A stretch of 64,000 bases of DNA from Mycobacterium sp. E2479 (GTDB lineage Bacteria > Actinomycetota > Actinomycetes > Mycobacteriales > Mycobacteriaceae): NCBI RefSeq assembly GCF_001667925.1, contig NZ_LZJR01000093.1, forward strand, positions 62,001 through 126,000. The letters are read 5' to 3'. Below the pieces are notes generated by a model that was given only the letters and a program-made list of their open reading frames with translations, was not told where the DNA came from and did no database searches. Made by a program: the position numbers and the translations under genes. How positions within the stretch are numbered: the first letter of the stretch is position 1; each line of letters begins with the position of its first letter. Positions 62,528 to 64,000 of the stretch are shown piece after piece.

Positions 62528-62968
62528 GAGCTATCTCATAACAATTCCACAGACTTCCCGCAGCTTATGTACAGCCGCGTTGCAGGTCTTCGCGGTGAAC
62601 TGAATAGAACAATATGACTTGTAATAACGACGCCACACCAAGCTGCCCTGAATGTGCGTGCCGACAGCGAGCCGAATACTTTGTCAAATCTTGCCGTCGC
62701 GGCCACCGTGCCGGGCCGGGTCGCTCAAGGTGCACAAAAACCGATGCTCATGACGCCTTTTCCGCCGCGCGGCGGACCCGATTTCGCGGTCGATTCGGAC
62801 CTATGCTGGTGCTATATCGCCCTCCAGCCCGCGGGCCTGAACTGCCGACCGTCAAGCCGATCCGAGCTGGTGCGCGCGGGGGATCACCGGGCTGATTGCC
62901 AATGCACAGGGAGCTGCATGAACGGCACGGCGACGAGGCGCGACACTACCGAATAGGAGGAGCACTTC
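62528..62968 (+). other. Leader region upstream of narG
   Basis: About 440 bases separate mutT2 and narG. The first third is AT-rich (ACAATTCCACAGACTTCCCG, GAACAATATGACTTGTAATA) and should contain the narG promoter. The rest is more GC-rich and contains a weakly coding Cys-rich frame (62744-62956) described separately. No riboswitch, FNR-like or DosR box was recognised with confidence. Confidence 0.6.
62744..62956 (+). CDS. Possible Cys-rich small protein upstream of narG
   Basis: A frame from ATG 62744 to TAG 62954-62956 codes for 70 residues with SDLCWCYIALQPAGLNCRPS and ADCQCTGSCMNGTATRRDTT. Six cysteines in 50 residues, including CWC, CQC and SC, stand out. Its stop lies 12 bases before the narG start. 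Against it, codon bias is weaker than in neighbouring genes and a different frame (from ATG 62614, MTCNNDATPSCPECACRQRA) is also open. I include it as a low-confidence candidate. Confidence 0.22.
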   Translation: MLMTPFPPRGGPDFAVDSDLCWCYIALQPAGLNCRPSSRSELVRAGDHRADCQCTGSCMNGTATRRDTTE

Positions 62969-64000
62969 TTGACTGCCACACCTCACATTGGCGGAGTGCT
63001 CGAGGAGCTCTTGGAACGCAGTGGGCGCTTCTTTACGCCTGGCGAGGTCTCCGCCGACCTGCGCACGGTCACGCGGGAGGGTGGCCGTGAAGCCGACGTG
63101 TTCTACCGCGACCGTTGGAGCCATGACAAGGTGGTTCGCTCTACGCACGGGGTGAACTGCACCGGATCGTGCTCGTGGAAGATCTACGTCAAAGACGGGA
63201 TCATCACCTGGGAGACCCAGCAGACCGACTACCCGTCGGTGGGCCCGGACCGGCCCGAGTATGAGCCGCGCGGCTGTCCCCGTGGGGCATCGTTTTCGTG
63301 GTACAGCTACTCGCCGACCCGCGTGCGCTACCCGTACGCCCGGGGTGTGCTGGTTGAAATGTATCGGGAGGCCAAGGCGCGGCTGGGCGATCCGGTGCTG
63401 GCATGGGCCGACATCCAGGCCGATCCCGAACGTCGTCGCCGCTATCAGCAGGCCCGTGGGAAGGGCGGCCTGATTCGGGTCACGTGGGCCGAGGCCACCG
63501 AGCTGATCGCCGCCGCGCACGTGCACACCATCAAAACCTACGGACCGGATCGCGTCGCCGGATTCTCCCCGATCCCGGCGATGTCGATGGTGTCCTACAC
63601 CGCCGGTTCGCGGTTCTTCGAGCTGATCGGCGCCCCGATGACGTCGTTCTACGACTGGTATGCCGACCTTCCGGTCGCCTCACCACAGGTGTTCGGCGAC
63701 CAGACCGACGTGCCCGAATCCGGGGATTGGTGGGACGCAGCGTATTTGATGATGTGGGGCTCCAACGTCCCGATCACCCGCACGCCTGACGCGCACTGGA
63801 TGGCCGAGGCGCGGTACCGCGGCACCAAGGTGGTGACTGTCAGCCCCGACTACGCCGACAACACCAAGTTCGCCGATGAGTGGATGCCCTGTGCGGCCGG
63901 GACCGACGGGGCGCTGGCCATGGCGATGGGCCACGTCATCCTCTCGGAATGCTATGTGCACAAGCAGGTTCCGTTCTTCATCGACTATTCCCGTCGCTAC
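62969..64000 (+). CDS. narG: Respiratory nitrate reductase alpha subunit (5' part)
   Basis: The first 344 codons of the molybdenum subunit of membrane-bound nitrate reductase, which reduces nitrate to nitrite on the cytoplasmic side of the inner membrane. TTG 62969 follows a strong TAGGAGGAG site, and the frame stays open to the window end. The [4Fe-4S] ligands of NarG are seen as His and Cys in THGVNCTGSCSWKIY and the last Cys in RGCPRGASFSW. PVASPQVFGDQTDVPESGDWWDAAY and WGSNVPITRTPDAHW are Mo-bisMGD domain segments. The sequence closely follows Rv1161. narH, narJ and narI should follow outside the window. Confidence 0.97.
   Translation, partial: MTATPHIGGVLEELLERSGRFFTPGEVSADLRTVTREGGREADVFYRDRWSHDKVVRSTHGVNCTGSCSWKIYVKDGIITWETQQTDYPSVGPDRPEYEPRGCPRGASFSWYSYSPTRVRYPYARGVLVEMYREAKARLGDPVLAWADIQADPERRRRYQQARGKGGLIRVTWAEATELIAAAHVHTIKTYGPDRVAGFSPIPAMSMVSYTAGSRFFELIGAPMTSFYDWYADLPVASPQVFGDQTDVPESGDWWDAAYLMMWGSNVPITRTPDAHWMAEARYRGTKVVTVSPDYADNTKFADEWMPCAAGTDGALAMAMGHVILSECYVHKQVPFFIDYSRRY

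Overview
The window is high-GC actinobacterial DNA from a mycobacterium. The gene order follows the Mycobacterium tuberculosis H37Rv segment from about Rv1115 to Rv1161 (zwf1-gnd2-bpoB-ephC-ppdK, a 13E12/DUF222 endonuclease gene, a DUF3556 membrane protein, metE with its B12 riboswitch, an oxidoreductase/methyltransferase pair, mcr, mmpL13, a sirtuin, a GntR regulator, an Rv1155-type F420/FMN protein, pimE, mutT2, narG). H37Rv comparisons are from memory of its annotation, not from a search. Several genes that are broken or fragmentary in H37Rv (Rv1120c cyclase, Rv1135A thiolase, Rv1136 crotonase, mmpL13a/b) are intact here, so this looks like a less reduced, probably slow-growing non-tuberculous mycobacterium. 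The species cannot be named from the sequence alone.

Layout. 0-3.5 kb: small exported or charged proteins, an ABM-type monooxygenase and a permuted NlpC-like protein. 3.4-13.5 kb: class III cyclase, the pentose-phosphate genes zwf1-gnd2, two alpha/beta hydrolases, a VOC protein, a WS/DGAT-fold protein, the ppdK pair and DoxX. 13.6-22.2 kb: two secreted proteins, a DUF222/HNH gene, a flavin amine oxidase, a DUF3556 membrane protein with a KstR-type operator, and metE under a cobalamin riboswitch. The methylcitrate genes that H37Rv carries here are absent. 22.2-41.7 kb: a catabolic island where H37Rv has little more than PPE16 and gene fragments. It contains SDRs, two acyl-CoA dehydrogenases, a nitroreductase-like protein, a SnoaL protein, a NorD-like VWA protein, a NorQ/CbbQ-like AAA+ ATPase, a leaderless Leu/Ile/Val-binding-type protein, an AveC-like membrane protein, a P450, an aldehyde dehydrogenase, a thiolase and a crotonase. 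41.7-49.8 kb: GGR-type reductase and ICMT-like protein, two NmrA/SDR-like proteins, a CPBP protease, an isomerase-like crotonase, mcr and an SDR. 50-64 kb: mmpL13, methyltransferase, sirtuin/GntR pair, small enzymes, two Ala/Pro-rich exported proteins, pimE, a pterin dehydratase, an inserted DivIVA-like gene, mutT2, and the first 344 codons of narG.

Main discovery. In the 22.9-37.2 kb island a roughly 20-bp degenerate palindrome (ideal form TTGACCAAATATTTGGTCAA) occurs six times, always 18-65 bp upstream of the first gene of a transcription unit. One copy lies in front of a gene encoding a protein with two TetR DNA-binding domains in one chain. I infer a self-contained regulon. Its members join a P450/alcohol dehydrogenase/acyl-CoA dehydrogenase catabolic route to an AAA+/VWA pair of the kind that activates metalloenzymes (NorQ/NorD, CbbQ/CbbO), plus a cytosolic ligand-binding protein. 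That combination is the best candidate here for an undescribed system. Downstream, a P450 3' remnant and a frameshifted acyltransferase show that part of the island is decaying.

No tRNA, rRNA, CRISPR array, insertion sequence or replication origin was recognised.
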